The notes under the pieces were generated by a model. The model ran no database searches and was not told the origin of the DNA. It saw nothing but the letters and a program-made list of their open reading frames with translations. This document shows, one piece after another, positions 11,786 through 23,704 of a stretch of 64,000 nt of DNA. The stretch's first letter is position 1, and each line of letters opens with the position of its first letter. Source of the stretch: Actinostola sp. cb2023 (lineage: Eukaryota; Cnidaria; Anthozoa; Actiniaria; Actinostolidae). The stretch is from the NCBI GenBank assembly GCA_033675265.1, contig JAUJYZ010000320.1, forward strand, positions 454,501-518,500, written 5' to 3'. Position numbers and translations under genes: made by a program.

Positions 11786-12312
11786 GTTTTTATTTTAAAA
11801 AGAGCCGACTTTAACTGACTTGCATTATTTCTGAGACGTTTTCATCGTGAAGTGTTCTTCGATCACTGACACCCGGGTCAACTTACAAGTTCGATGAAGT
11901 AATAAACTCCAGCCGGTTCTTACAATTGCATTGGCATGACATCAAATACTTCACATATTTTAACTGTGACGTTTTGCAACTAAATGTAGCGTAATCAGGT
12001 AATTCGCTGACAAAAATAATCACAATGAATCGCATGACGAACGGAATAACACTCGGTGAGGCATCGGAGCATTGAATAATTGAGTGCTGGAATTTCGAAA
12101 GACTAGCTAAACCAAGATGATCGTCCGAGATCAGGACGGTGAGTGACAAGATTATCGTGGAATTTTGGCAAAATTTGAAATATTTGAACTCGATTACTTT
12201 AACAGAAAACAATTTGAAGATTTTCAATTAAAAATTTCGTTTATTTTGAGCCAAACTCGCGAAAATTGACTTAATTTTTCTTTCTTTTTCTCATCTAATT
12301 TCTCATTTCCAG

Positions 12313-12490
<178 letters not shown>

Positions 12491-14811
12491 TTCTTTCCTT
12501 CGGTTTTCGTAGTTTCTTTCATTCTATTTTTGTTAGCTTTGGACAGTACTAGCAGCTACAAAATACACTACTTTTGTTCTATTATCGGCAAAATTGTTTT
12601 GTCGGAATATACTAGTAAATACCCACCCTCCTGCGAGAAAAAACAACAACACTCCTTCGTAATGCCTTGCTGATAGCATTGTACACATTTATCTCCACCC
12701 TACTGAAGCACTTCCAACGTAGCTGACACTCTTGTGTATAAGCGTAAGCTCAGCTTGAGTCATGTGAAAACGGGCTTGACGCAAACACACGAAATGGAAG
12801 GATTTCCAGGCTTTTGTTCAATTCATGCTTGCATTCATCAGGACCGTTTTCCAACACCTCATGTGCTTGCGCTAATTACGGTTGCGTCACAACCACAACG
12901 TTCCATGCTTGCAACAAGTTGCTCAACCAGCGCGCATATCATGCAGGGTGTGTTGCGTGTCCTGCTAGAGTTGTATGTACGTAAATGTACAAGGACTACC
13001 AATTAAATAGGATTAAGAACTCTGACCTCATCCATTGACATAGTCCAGGAATAACGTCGATATTCTATAGTCAACTGAATCAAATAACCGAGATGGGGTT
13101 TTGAATTGATGTTTATTTGCACTCTTGATTTACAGTTTTACATTTTCACACATACAGCTGTAATTCATACGTATAAGTACTAAAAGTTGGAGTAGTTTGG
13201 GCGAGTAAAGGTTACTCGTGTTATCTATATCTATAAACTTTTCAAAATAATGTTCAAATTATTGTTTAATTATAATTAATACAATAAGATACTGAAAAGT
13301 CCTGAGGGGAGTATATAATAAAGATTACTATTTTTATAATTATATATAAGCTTATTTAATATTTATATAATTTATTTTTAGTTATTTTATCACTTTTTTC
13401 ATTCACTTATTCATTCATTCATTGATCATGTTAGAAGCGTAATTTTCTGTTTTTCTTCTCTTTCGTAGGAAAACGTATATCCATTGTCAATCAAAATCAA
13501 TCAAAATGAACAAAAGCAGGCACGACCGGGGTTCCTGTGCCACGTCGTTTTTCTTGCGTGTTTGTGGCAAGATGGCAGGATGTCATGACACCTCGATAAC
13601 GTAAATCAAGAAAAGAACGCGGTTTTTTTTACTCTTCTTTTCATTTTTCAATGCCAGGTAAGTCTTAATTGTTTCCTCTTTATCAGACATTACAAAAATT
13701 CCAAAAATACTTACTCTTTCGTGGTATTTTTGGAGCAAGAATTGAACCCAGTTCTGACTTCGACAAGAATTTCAACGTCGTCTACGACCTCATTCGATGC
13801 AGCAGATTATCTGATTTTGCGATGGAATACCTTTTTGCTGCCTTCTGCTGTCGAGGAAAGCAATAATAAGATTGTAGATACGTTTTAAGGAGGAAATATT
13901 ATTGCGATTTATGGCAATGATGACTGAATATAAAGTTATTTCCAAAACTTGTACGTTGTACAAAACTAAAACGACGTTGGTTTAACGCTTCAATTATTTC
14001 AAATCTTCGAGATCTAACAACGGAGTTATTATTTCATTGTAATTAAATGAGGTCAAGGATTTTGTAGCTCCTAGAAGTCTTAGAAGCTGTAAACCTTCTC
14101 AGCAAATACGAATATTTACACGAAACTTGAAAGTCAATGATGCTTGCATGACAAGAAGTTGCAGATCCAAAAACCGGCAATTTGCCGACCAGAAAACCTT
14201 TGTGAAAACCTTTATTCTACGTGGTAATTATATGTACCATATTGTACAGTTACAAGGCCAAGGGCTGCCCAATTATTATACAATGGCAATTCCAAGTGTA
14301 AACGTAATTTGGTGATGGTCTGCTTGAATAGCAGCTGTCTGAATTAATGATTTGTTTATTTCATGCACGGATGGACAAAATAACAATAGGTCAATCCCAA
14401 ATACTAAGCCTTTCCTTAATTGTGGAGTTAAGTTTCTAATGTGTTAACATGAAAAGTTGTGGTTTCTCTAAATTATGGTGGTGATGAAGGTGATTGTAGT
14501 TGTAGTGGTGGTTGTAGAAGCTCGTTATAGAACATATTTCATGTGACTGTTAAAAACGTAGGGCATGGACATGTTCTACACATGGTGCCAGAGATGATGA
14601 TGAAAGTGATGATGCATGCCATATCAGTAATTATAGAAGTTCAGTTGTGAAGCAATTGAGGAGCAAGGTTGGCGAGAGCACACTCACCTTTCACTGCTTT
14701 GGTGCCTGGTACAATTCACTTCATGCAAGTTGAATTTGGGTCATTCTCTCCCTTCTTCTCTTCTCTTCTCTCCAAGTACTCCAGTTTTCCTCCCTTAGTA
14801 AAAACAAACTA

Positions 14812-15130
14812 GTGAGATGAGTGTTGGGTGTATAGAATATAGAAAGAAGTGAGTGTGAGAGTTGTGTCACCACTAGTGAGTGTTGGGTGTACAGAATATA
14901 GAATGTAGTAAGAAGTGTGTGTGAGAGTTGTGTCCCCACTAGTGAGATGAGTGTTGGGTGTACAGAATATATAATGTAGTGAGTGTGAGAGTCGTGTCCC
15001 CACTAGTGAGATGAGTGTTGGGTGTACAGAATATAGAATGTAGTAAGGAGTGTGTTTGAGAGTCGTGTCCCCACTAGTGAGATGAGTGTTGGGTGTATAG
15101 AATATAGAATGTATGTGAGTGTCATAAGCG
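14812..15130. repeat. Tandem array, 60-70-bp units (gagtgttgggtgtacagaat)
   Basis: Four to five units built from actagtgagatgagtgttgg, a tgtacagaatatagaatgta block and gtgagagttgtgtcccc. Units differ in length by short internal gaps. Upstream of the AMPK beta gene. Confidence 0.85.
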
Positions 15131-15449
15131 TGTGTGTCCCCAGTATGTCTTAGGAAGAGTCACTGTTGGGATGTATAAATATATTTACTATTAATATTTA
15201 TGTGAGTGATAGACTTGTTTATCACAATTAAATACCACGGCGGAAGTTCCAGGCCACTCCTTGGAGCTCCTTGGCAATGTAAGTGAGCAGCGACTGCAGT
15301 AGTCTCACATATAGCGATTAGTGTGTTCAACGATTCACCAGCGACTTTGTAAAGTTATAATTATAAATATAATCAATGTACAGGAAGTGATCATAATAAT
15401 AAAGATCAAAATAATAACGATGAATAATAATAAACAATGGCCAAATCCT

Positions 15450-16085
15450 CAAATCAAATTGACTTTATTTTATGAGGGTGACACTAAACAGTCTCAGACT
15501 GATAAATTTGCGTGCCCTCTAACTAAACTAAATAAATCTATACTTTCTATAAATATAATTATAAAAAGTTGAACATCAATCTAAAATACAAAAATTACAT
15601 TGCATAAGAATAAGAAATATAATAAATTATAATATATATATATGTTATCTGATTAACAGCATGTTTGTGATGATCATACCTCTCTTAACTCTACATGTAT
15701 CTCAGTCAGTTATCTTGAAAACCTCGTTACCTTGGACTATATCCACTCATTCTATTTTCCTTTATCGAATCATGAATAATTAATGAGGGAAATACAATAG
15801 AAATCATAAGGTTAGCGTAGCAGAATCGGATACAGAATCGTCTCATTTGCATTGACTTTAACTTGTCTTGGCCCTCAAACCTAAACTAAATAAACTTATA
15901 TAGTAAAACATCCACTTATACATCGTTGGATTCGATAAGTCAGTTTGAACGCCATTGTAAAATACATACAGTTCATTGCATAAGAATATCTACATTTTGT
16001 ATGCGTATAAATGTTATCTCTGTTAACAAAAAGTTTTTTATGATGAATTCCTCTGATACACTCTACATGTATCTCAGTGATACAA
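15450..16085. repeat. Two diverged direct copies of a ~250-bp repeat
   Basis: Copy 1 (about 15450-15710) and copy 2 (about 15850-16085) share, in order, ttgactttat/ttgactttaa, ctaactaaactaaataaa/cctaaactaaataaa, attgcataagaata, atgttatctg/atgttatctc and ctctacatgtatctcagt. Likely fragments of one dispersed element. Confidence 0.6.
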
Positions 16086-16214
16086 TGTAGTTGTATTTAT
16101 GATTGTAATGGATACTTTGAAAAGGATCTCCATGCCAGTGATATCACAATAATAAAGACATTTTTGAATTCTTTTGTCCCAGTTCTATTCCCGTGAGAGA
16201 AGTCTGAACTAAGA

Positions 16215-16353
16215 ATGGGAAACACTCAGGGAGCAAAGCTGAGGGATGGAAAGTCTGAGTCCAGCTCAACGCTGGAATTTGAAACAGGGAAAAAGACTTT
16301 CCCTAGTGAAGAAGAAGCAAAGATGGCTCTTGAAGGTGAAGAGGAAAACACAA
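16215..16353 (+). CDS. PRKAB: AMPK beta exon 1 (myristoylation motif)
   Basis: MGNTQGAKLRDGKSESSS to ALEGEEENT, ending with one base before gtatgg. The ATG context is aagaATGg. Residues 2-6 GNTQG fit N-myristoyltransferase substrates, as in mammalian AMPK beta (MGNTSS). Confidence 0.9.
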
Positions 16354-19300
16354 GTATGGATACCGTATACAGTATATGCTGCCTGCCATGATCCATGAGC
16401 CTTGCAGTACTGAAACAGGGTAGCAAATTGTAGTATTTAAGGGGCAACAAGTTAGTAATCAGGGAATGAAGGACTCTGCACTGAAATGGCACAAAAATCA
16501 ATATTTTGACCACTGAAACAGGGCCAGGATCCAGGCAGCACCCCCCCCCCCCCCCCCCCAGCACCCCCCCCCCCAGGACTATTAACCACCTCCCCCCAGG
16601 ACTATTAGCCACCCCCCAGGACTATTAACCACCCCCAGGACTATTAACCACCTCTCCCCCAGGACTATTAACCACCTCCCCCCCCCAGGACTATTAACCA
16701 CCTCTCCCCCCCCCCCCCCAAGGACTATTAACCACCTCTCCCCCAGGACTATTAACCACCTCTCCCCCAGGACTATTAACCACCTCTCCCCCAGGACTAT
16801 TAGCCCCCCCAGGACTATTAACCACCCCCAAGGACTATTAACCACCCCCACATATAGTTATAACAAGCAAGACAGATTCATATAGAGGGTTTACACGATC
16901 ACGTGCCGGCAGCCATGACAGGGGGCAGGAACAATAAAATCATATTACATGAGAAAGAATTCCCTTTCCCTCATTCCTTTATCTTGCCCCCTGTCATGGC
17001 TGCCAGTACGTGATCGTGCAAACCCTCTATTGGTATGCAGCCCATCTTCATATGGCTTTGTTTCAAACAAGTATTTGACTGTCTTGTTATGTATGTTGTC
17101 AACCTACGTAGCTAACCTGATAACCAAAGAAGAACCATCGGATTTTGACTTTGACTTAGATGAAGACAGCTTAGAAACTGAACCACCTAAGAAGATGACC
17201 ATCCCCACAGTCTTCCAGTGGGTCAATGGTGGACAGGATATTTTGTTGTCGGGAAGTTTTAACGAGTGGAAGACAAGAATACCTATGAATTACAGGTGAA
17301 AGACACTTCTCTATTCTTGAATAGTACATGGCCATGGCCAGACTAATTTGAGATTATGGAAAAATTTGCAAGACTCTTAGTAATAATATTCTTTTAGGAC
17401 ATTGAAAGAAAGAAAATAAGACAGAAGTAAAGGAGAATGGAAACAGAAGAAACATGCAGCTATAACATGGCCACTGATTGTAAAGGCTTTTAGTATTAAT
17501 AATATTTTTCTATTTTTCCTCAGCCAACATGAGTTCACTGCAATCATAGAACTACCAGAAGGAGAACATGAGTATAAATTCTGTGTTGATGGAAAGTGGA
17601 TACATGACCCTAATCTAGTGAGTCACTTCATTAGCAAGCTTTTAAATTTTATATCACCCAAGACGTCTGTGAATTCTTTGAATCCTTGTGGCTGAACGTG
17701 GTAGTTGGCCTTATACAATTGCTTCTTTTTAAACATTTGAATTGAACATTCAACTTGATACGTGCGATTGTTGCCTGTGAATCTTTACAATCCTGCCATG
17801 TCTTCTTCTACTGTTAAACAACAACACAAACTGGAAAATGCATGGAACAAGCTAGCAAGATACGAGCATCATGAAAAATTTATGAAGAACTGCATCATTC
17901 AAAGGCTACTCAATTGTTTACTCATCAGCCATTCGGACTTAATAAAAGATTAGAAATTAATTCTAGGAATAGAATTAACTATAATAATTAATAGCAATTT
18001 AATTGATTGTTATTATTATTTTTCATGGTGCTTATCTTTAGTTTGTTTATTGTATTTTTTGTATGCAGACTGAGGTGGTTCGCGTTAGTAGCAATCTCTT
18101 GATCAGTATAGGCTTGTTTTCTTGTGTCACCTAGTGGACATGATTTAGCGGTTGGCTGCGCGCGGATCAAATCAGTCTTGCTGATGAAGGCCGAATGGCC
18201 GAAACGTACAATTAAACAGTGTACAAAGTTACAAGTTGGTGTCTTGGTTTTACCTTTATTCTATATATATATATTATATATAATATATATATAATATAGC
18301 TTACATGATATGCACGCTCTGATTGGCTGATTCCCTGTCAAAATCTATGATCTCTTATCCCGGTAAACACATGGTTTTCTTTCAAATGAATGGGTCCATG
18401 CAAGAATGTTCAGTGTACGTTCATTTATGATCAAAATCCAAATTCTCAGGACTGTGGAAATCAAAGAACATCAAGGAGAATTTGCATTTTGATCACTTCC
18501 ATTGTCCTTGCATAATAATAATGGGACAAATATTCCAGTTTTTGTTCTGATACTTTTATATTTCATACAGCCAACAACAAATGATAACTTTGGTGGTAGA
18601 AACAATGTCATTTCCGTGCGCAAGACAGACATGGACGTGTTTGACGCACTGGATATGGACGCTAATGCCAGTATAGGGTCTGGATCTGTCAGTAAGTATA
18701 TGTACATTTTGTACACCTTGCGGTACGAACATACATGTACTGACAACATTTATGCAGACGTAATGACACACAACATTCTATAGCAGATAGGTTGTTACTT
18801 TGACAGCTACTACATGTAGCTTCTATTGAGACTAGGGGACTTGCACTAAGAGGTCACTTCTCACACTTCCATTAAATCAAGCAGCATGAACTCCAGATTA
18901 AATCAAGCAGCAATGAACTCCAGACCCACACTTCCATTTCAAGGCAATGAACTTGACCCACAGCATTCAATCTAGCACAATGAACTCCAGACCCACACTT
19001 CTAAATTGCAAGAACTCCAGACCCACACTTCCATTCAATCTAGCAGCAATGAACTCCAGACCCACACTTCCATTAAATCAAGCAGCAATGAACTCCAGAC
19101 CCACACTTCCATTAAATCAAGCAGCAATGAACTCCAGACCCACACTTCCATTAAATCAAGCAGCAATGAACTCCAGACCCACACTTCCATTAAATCAAGC
19201 AGCAATGAACTCCAGACCCACACTTCCATTCAATCTAGCAGCAATGAACTCCAGACCCACACTTCCATTAAATCAAGCAGCAATGAACTCCAGACCCACA

Positions 19301-22300
19301 CTTCCATTAAATCAAGCAGCAATGAACTCCAGACCCACACTTCCATTAAATCAAGCAGCAATGAACTCCAGACCCACACTTCCATTAAATCAAGCAGCAA
19401 TGAACTCCAGACCCACACTTCCATTCAATCTAGCAGCAATGAACTCCAGACCCACACTTCCATTCAATCAAGCAGCAATGAACTATTTCTCCTGTGCCTA
19501 GCATTATGAGCTGAAAATTCACCTTTTTTCTAATTTCGAGTTGCTCTTCATTTCTGGAGTTCATTTTGACACTGGAGGTGGGGTCACATGACACCTTAGT
19601 GCAAGTCTCCTATTCTGTACATGTATGTTGTTCAGTGATCCCTTCAATGACAATGGAGGTGGGGTCACGTGACACCTTAGTGCAAGTCCCCTATTCTGTA
19701 CATGTTTGTTGTTCAGTAATCCCTTCAATGACACTGGAGGTAGGATCATGTGACACCTTAGTGCAAGTTCCCTATTCTGTATATATGTATGTTGTTCAGT
19801 GATCCCTTCAATTGAAGGGGTACCTGCAAGAATGGAGTAAGTTACTTGTGGTCAAAACCCATGTTCTCCTTTGAAATTCAAAGAATCTTGTGAATATTCA
19901 GTGCTATATCACACTCAACCCTCAGATAATCATAGAGTGTCCAGTAGCTCAGTGGTAGAGCAACCATCTAGAAAATCGGCAGGTCGTGGGTTCGTTTCCC
20001 ACCTGGGGCTCAGATTTTTCTGTAGTGGTTGAAGTGTGTTGTAACGTGGGGTTATTCCTTCTTTATTCATTTATATGTATAAATACTATTTCTATCTTGT
20101 GGAGAATTTAGATTTTGATCAGAGATCACTTAATATGTTGTTCTTGCAGGGAGGTATTCAATTATTATGTCATTAAAGTATTTCATTGCTTGGTTTCAAT
20201 CAGCTGTAAAAAGTCCTTGAATCTCATTAGTTGCCTTCAAATGACACTGCCCTCCATCACGGTGGGCATAAATGACCCTAAAATCGCTCAGGTGAAATAC
20301 GCCATTTTTCCGAAAACATTCATATTTTCAAAAATCTTCAATGAAATGAAATAAAAAAATTAGCGTTTCTTTATTAAAGGTAGTGTGATATTCTAAACTA
20401 CTTGATGGCAAAATCTGACGCAATAATGACGTCATAATAAAATGTTACAATTGCTGTGAAAATTTAGTTTAACCACAATGATAAAATAAAGTGCATATTT
20501 CAAGAGAACAACATCTTGTGCACTTTAGTGAAATTTTCATAATGTTCCGATTAATATAACCCGAGTTATAAAGCATTTAGTTGTTTGATGACGTCATTGC
20601 CCTTGACGTCATCGGTTAAAGAAAAAAGCTGTTTGAATGAACAGAAATCAGTAAAATGCCTTAATTAACACTTATTATTGTTATAGGAGTATTTTAATTC
20701 TAAATAATGCTGGATTTTTCTGTTCATTAACTCTATTAGAGATATTTTAAAATATGTGTGACATCATAATGACGTTTATGCTTTTTTATTAGATTTTAAA
20801 ATATTTTTTTAACTTCTTACACTCAAAAAATCAAAATTCTAAAAACATACGATTTTCCGCATGTCATAGTTCTTTCAATACGATAAGTATGACGCTAAAA
20901 TGTTTTCAAACCAAAAAGATGAATGAAGAAGTTTATTTTCCCGATGGTTTTGTATGAATTCTTTCCAAAATATCAAGTTTAAAATATTCATAACTCTGGT
21001 TGCATTCGTCCAATTTCAAAACGGTTTTCGATTTTAAGTTAGTTATCACGAGAAGAACGAAGTAACATCAATTTTGCGATTTTCCAAAAATTTCAAATGA
21101 GCGATTTTCAGGTCATTTATGCCCAGCGTGCATGTGCTATCAAGCAGAGAGTATTCTATTGAAAAGGTGCAATTCAGCTGATGAAAATTCATCACGAGAC
21201 CTGAAATGACGTCTAATGAAATCAAGAAATTCATTCATTCATTTTCCTTCTATTTCTTTCATCCAGAATCCCTATCAGGCAGCTCCCCACCAGGATCATA
21301 TGCCCAAATTATTCCATCCCATAATACACCAGTGATTATACGAGACGGCATGCATGCCAGTGTCCCACCTGTCCTCCCCCCTCATTTGCTTCATGTCATC
21401 CTCAATAAAGATGTCCTTGATCATGATGATCCATCGTTACTTCCAGAGCCAGACCATGTGTCGTTAAATCATCTATATGCGTTATCTATTAAGGTGAGTA
21501 AGGGTACATATGCGCAGTGAAACATTGCATGCAATATTTCCAGCAATGGCATGATTTCAGACTCTCTCTTTGCAATTTGTTTAGTGTAATAATCTCATTG
21601 TATTTCTATATACAGCAATTACATGTAGGTGGACACACTGCAATAATATTGCCAGCAATATTGCACTGTGTATCTATGGTTACACTGTGTATTTATGGTT
21701 ACGCTGTGTATCTACGGTTACACTGTATCTATGGTTACATTGTGTATCTATGGTTATGCTGTGTATCTATTGTTACGCTGTGTATCTATGGTTACATTGT
21801 GTATCTATGGTTATGCTGTGTATCTATGGTTACATTGTGTATCTATGGTTATGCTGTGTATCTATGGTTACATTGTGTATCTATGGTTACACTGTGTATC
21901 TATGGTTACACTGTCTATGGTTACCCTGTGTATCTATGGTTACACTGTGTATCTATGGTTACACTGTATATCTACGGTTACACTGTATCTATGGTTACAC
22001 TGTGTATCTATGGTTATGCTGTGTATCTATGGTTACGCTGTGTATCTATGGTTACGCTGTGTATCTACGGTTACACTGTATCTATGGTTACATTGTGTAT
22101 CTATGGTTATGCTGTGTATCTATTGTTACGCTGTGTATCTATGGTTACATTGTGTATCTATGGTTACACTGTCTATGGTTACCCTGTGTATCTATGGTTA
22201 CATTGTGTATCTATGGTTACGCTGTGTATCTATGGTTACATTGTGTATCTATGGTTATGCTGTGTATCTATGGTTACATTGTGTATCTATGGTTACCCTG

Positions 22301-23571
22301 TGTATCTATGGTTACACTGTATCTATGGTTACCCTGTGTATCTATGGTTACACTGTATCTATGGTTACGCTGTGTATCTATGGTTACGCTGTGTATCTAT
22401 GGTTACGCTGTGTATCTATGGTTATGCTGTGTATCTATGGTTACGCTGTGTATCTATGGTTATGCTGTGTATCTATGGTTACGCTGTGTATCTATGGTTA
22501 CGCTGTGTATCTATGGTTACGCTGTGTATCTATGGTTACCCTGTGTATCTATGGTTACCCTGTGTATCTATGGTTACCCTGTGTATCTATGGTTACCCTG
22601 TGTATCTATGGTTACACTGTGTATCTATGGTTACACTGTATCTATGGTAACACTGTGTATCTATGGTTACACTGTGTATCTATGGTTACACTGTGTATCT
22701 ATGGTTACACTGTGTATCTATGGTTACACTGTGTATCTATGGTTACACTGTGTATCTATGGTTACACTGTATCTATGGTTATACTGTGTATCTATGGTTA
22801 CACTGTGTATCTATGGTTACGCTGTGTATCTATGGTTACGCTGTGTATCTATGGTTACACTGTGTATCTATGGTTACACTGTGTATCTATGGTTACACTG
22901 TATCTATGGTAACACTGTGTATCTATGGTTACACTGTGTATCTATGGTTACACTGTGTATCTATGGTTACACTGTGTATCTATGGTTACACTGTGTATCT
23001 ATGGTTATACTGTGTATCTATGGTTACGCTGTGTATCTATGGTTACGCTGTGTATCTATGGTTACACTGTATCTGTCTGAACATGTCCTGACTTGTTACT
23101 TCGCAGCAACGAAACATCAACCTGTATGCAGCCATTCTCTGTTTGCACACAGGCTCTAAACACAATGTAAACAATACAGAGGTTCCATCCTACATGTATG
23201 CTGTGATGTTTGCCAAAGAAGCTGGGTGCTTCCAATAAACAGTATTTGTCCAAGAAATGAATTTTTTGAGGGCAAATATGCAGATTGGAGGAGCATCCAG
23301 TTTGTGAGGGCAAATTTCACAGCGCAGGCCTGAGACAGGAACCATTTTATTGTCTTTACTATTCAACAATAAAATATTCCTTAGCAAAGTATGTTGTGTG
23401 TTGTTGATATCCTCTGATGGTAGCCCTCAGCTGAGCAACACTGTCTACTATGTCACAGTTATTTTCATGTATATTTCTCTTTAGGATGGGGTGATGGCAT
23501 TGAGCGTAACACATCGATACAGAGAGAAGTTTGTCAGTACTCTGCTGTATAAGCCTGTCAATGTCGGTTAG
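16215..23571 (+). CDS. PRKAB: AMP-activated protein kinase, beta subunit (complete, 277 aa)
   Basis: Scaffold and glycogen-binding subunit of the AMPK heterotrimer. Exons: 16215-16353, 17130-17295, 17524-17617, 18571-18691, 21267-21493, 23485-23571; phases join to 278 codons including TAG, close to the 270-272 aa of mammalian subunits. MGNTQG at the start is an N-myristoylation motif. The CBM48 glycogen-binding module spans about residues 70-150 (VFQWVNGGQDILLSGSFNEW to HDPNLPTTND): both binding tryptophans (FQW, GKW), the KFCVDG lysine and the NNV asparagine are kept. The C-terminal alpha/gamma-binding domain is PPVLPPHLLHVILNK, LLPEPDHVSLNHLYALSIK, DGVMALSVTHRYREKFVSTL, then LYKPVNVG. The position of the mammalian autophosphorylated Ser108 (NNWSK) is Lys here (NEWKT). 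Exon 2's acceptor is a NAGNAG pair that would add or drop one residue. Confidence 0.96.
16541..16855. repeat. Poly-C tracts and ccccaggactattaacc tandem array
   Basis: Begins with poly-C runs (19 C from 16541), then about 12 units of ccccaggactattaaccacc with variable C length. It lies in AMPK beta intron 1. Each plus-strand unit contains ctattaac (branch-point-like), a C-rich tract and cag, that is, an imitation 3' splice site. The minus strand is G-rich and could form quadruplexes. Confidence 0.92.
16882..17030. mobile_element. 149-bp foldback element
   Basis: Left arm 16882-16927 (atagagggtttacacgatca) and right arm 16984-17030 (tgatcgtgcaaaccctctat) are inverted copies of about 46 bp with few mismatches, with a loop of 56 bp. 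It lies in AMPK beta intron 1, 100 bp upstream of exon 2. Confidence 0.85.
17130..17617 (+). CDS. PRKAB: AMPK beta exons 2 and 3 (CBM48 glycogen-binding module)
   Basis: Exon 2 is 17130-17295 (EPSDFDFDLDEDSLETEPPK, then KMTIPTVFQWVNGG) and exon 3 is 17524-17617 (QHEFTAIIELPEGEHEYKFC, then VDGKWIHDPNL). The exon 2 acceptor is taaccaaagaag: weak pyrimidine tract and two possible AGs three bases apart. The long acidic run before the CBM is typical of the linker. Confidence 0.93.
18100..18245 (+). mobile_element. Repeat end with hammerhead-like motif CTGATGA-hairpin-GAAAC
   Basis: 18181-18205 reads CTGATGA, AGGCC, gaat, GGCC, GAAAC, followed by gtacaattaaacagtgtac. The core order is that of hammerhead ribozymes known from Penelope-like elements and retrozymes, with one extra A before stem II. 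Related degenerate CTGAAGA versions are at 44418-44564. It lies in AMPK beta intron 3. Confidence 0.4.
18571..18691 (+). CDS. PRKAB: AMPK beta exon 4
   Basis: PTTNDNFGGRNNVISVRKTD, then MDVFDALDMDANASIGSGSV. NNVISV.KTD..VFDAL matches NNIIQVKKTDFEVFDAL of mammalian beta subunits. Ends in phase 1 before gtaagt. Confidence 0.93.
18855..19490. repeat. 39-bp tandem array (aatgaactccagacccacac)
   Basis: About 15 units of aatgaactccagacccacac followed by ttccattaaatcaagcagc, with caatctagc variants at regular places. 39 is divisible by 3, so open frames persist on both strands; they are artefacts. AMPK beta intron 4. Confidence 0.95.
19560..19806. repeat. Three tandem copies of an ~85-bp unit
   Basis: Each copy has gtgacaccttagtgcaagt, ctattctgtacatgt and ttgttcagtgatcccttcaa. 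AMPK beta intron 4, directly after the 39-bp array and before the SINE. Confidence 0.9.
19938..20010 (+). mobile_element. tRNA-derived SINE head
   Basis: A cloverleaf can be drawn: D stem GCTC/GAGC around agtggta, T arm GTGGG-ttcgttt-CCCAC, box A tagctcagtggtagagc, box B gggttcgtttccc. The acceptor and anticodon stems have mismatches (anticodon position aga without the long variable arm of tRNA-Ser), so this is not a clean tRNA gene. The tail (ggggctcagatttttctgt) is typical of a SINE body. Confidence 0.7.
20255..21140. mobile_element. Possible element with inverted tgggcataaatgacc ends
   Basis: 20262-20292 (tgggcataaatgaccctaaa then atcgctca) recurs inverted at 21093-21123 (tgagcgattttcaggtcatt then tatgccca). 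The 0.8 kb between is AT-rich, contains three tgacgtca-type sites and no open frame. No target duplication was found. AMPK beta intron 4. Confidence 0.5.
21267..21493 (+). CDS. PRKAB: AMPK beta exon 5 (C-terminal interaction domain)
   Basis: SLSGSSPPGSYAQIIPSHNT to LNHLYALSIK. PPVLPPHLLHVILNKD and LLPEPDHVSLNHLYALSIK are the alpha- and gamma-binding segments. Donor gtgagt. The next intron is almost entirely an 18-19-bp tandem array. Confidence 0.95.
21664..23072. repeat. 18-19-bp tandem array (tgtgtatctatggttacac)
   Basis: About 75 units with t/c/a variation at the ttac(a/g/c)ctg position and occasional short units (gtctatgg, gtatctatgg). Because 19 is not a multiple of 3, all three plus frames cycle through the same 19-residue repeat and stay open for 377-490 codons. 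These frames are not genes. AMPK beta intron 5. Confidence 0.97.
23485..23571 (+). CDS. PRKAB: AMPK beta exon 6 (C-terminus)
   Basis: DGVMALSVTHRYREKFVSTL, then LYKPVNVG and TAG. It matches the conserved DGVMVLS.THRYK.KYVTTLLYKP end, with three extra residues. The nearest clear AATAAA downstream is about 24663, so the 3' UTR may be long. Confidence 0.95.
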   Translation, partial: DGVMALSVTHRYREKFVSTLLYKPVNVG

Positions 23572-23704
23572 GATCAAGACAAAGTGCAAATATTTTTGAT
23601 AGAAATAGTATTACATGAATATGGGACCAAGGGACCACATACAGTTGGTACATGTACGATGCTGTCTGGCATAGAAGGGTGTACCATTTTTACGAACTTG
23701 ATGT

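Noticed and set aside
18947..19509. Frames encoding MNSRPTLPLNQAA and ELQTHTSIKSSS repeats
   Set aside because: 39-bp intronic tandem array with a period divisible by three; no start context or flanking coding sequence.
19938..20010. Functional tRNA gene
   Set aside because: Boxes A and B and the T arm are good, but acceptor and anticodon stems are mismatched and the flank continues as a SINE body.
21517..23159. Three overlapping plus-strand frames of 377-490 codons
   Set aside because: Products of the 18-19-bp array in AMPK beta intron 5; the same peptide appears in all frames.
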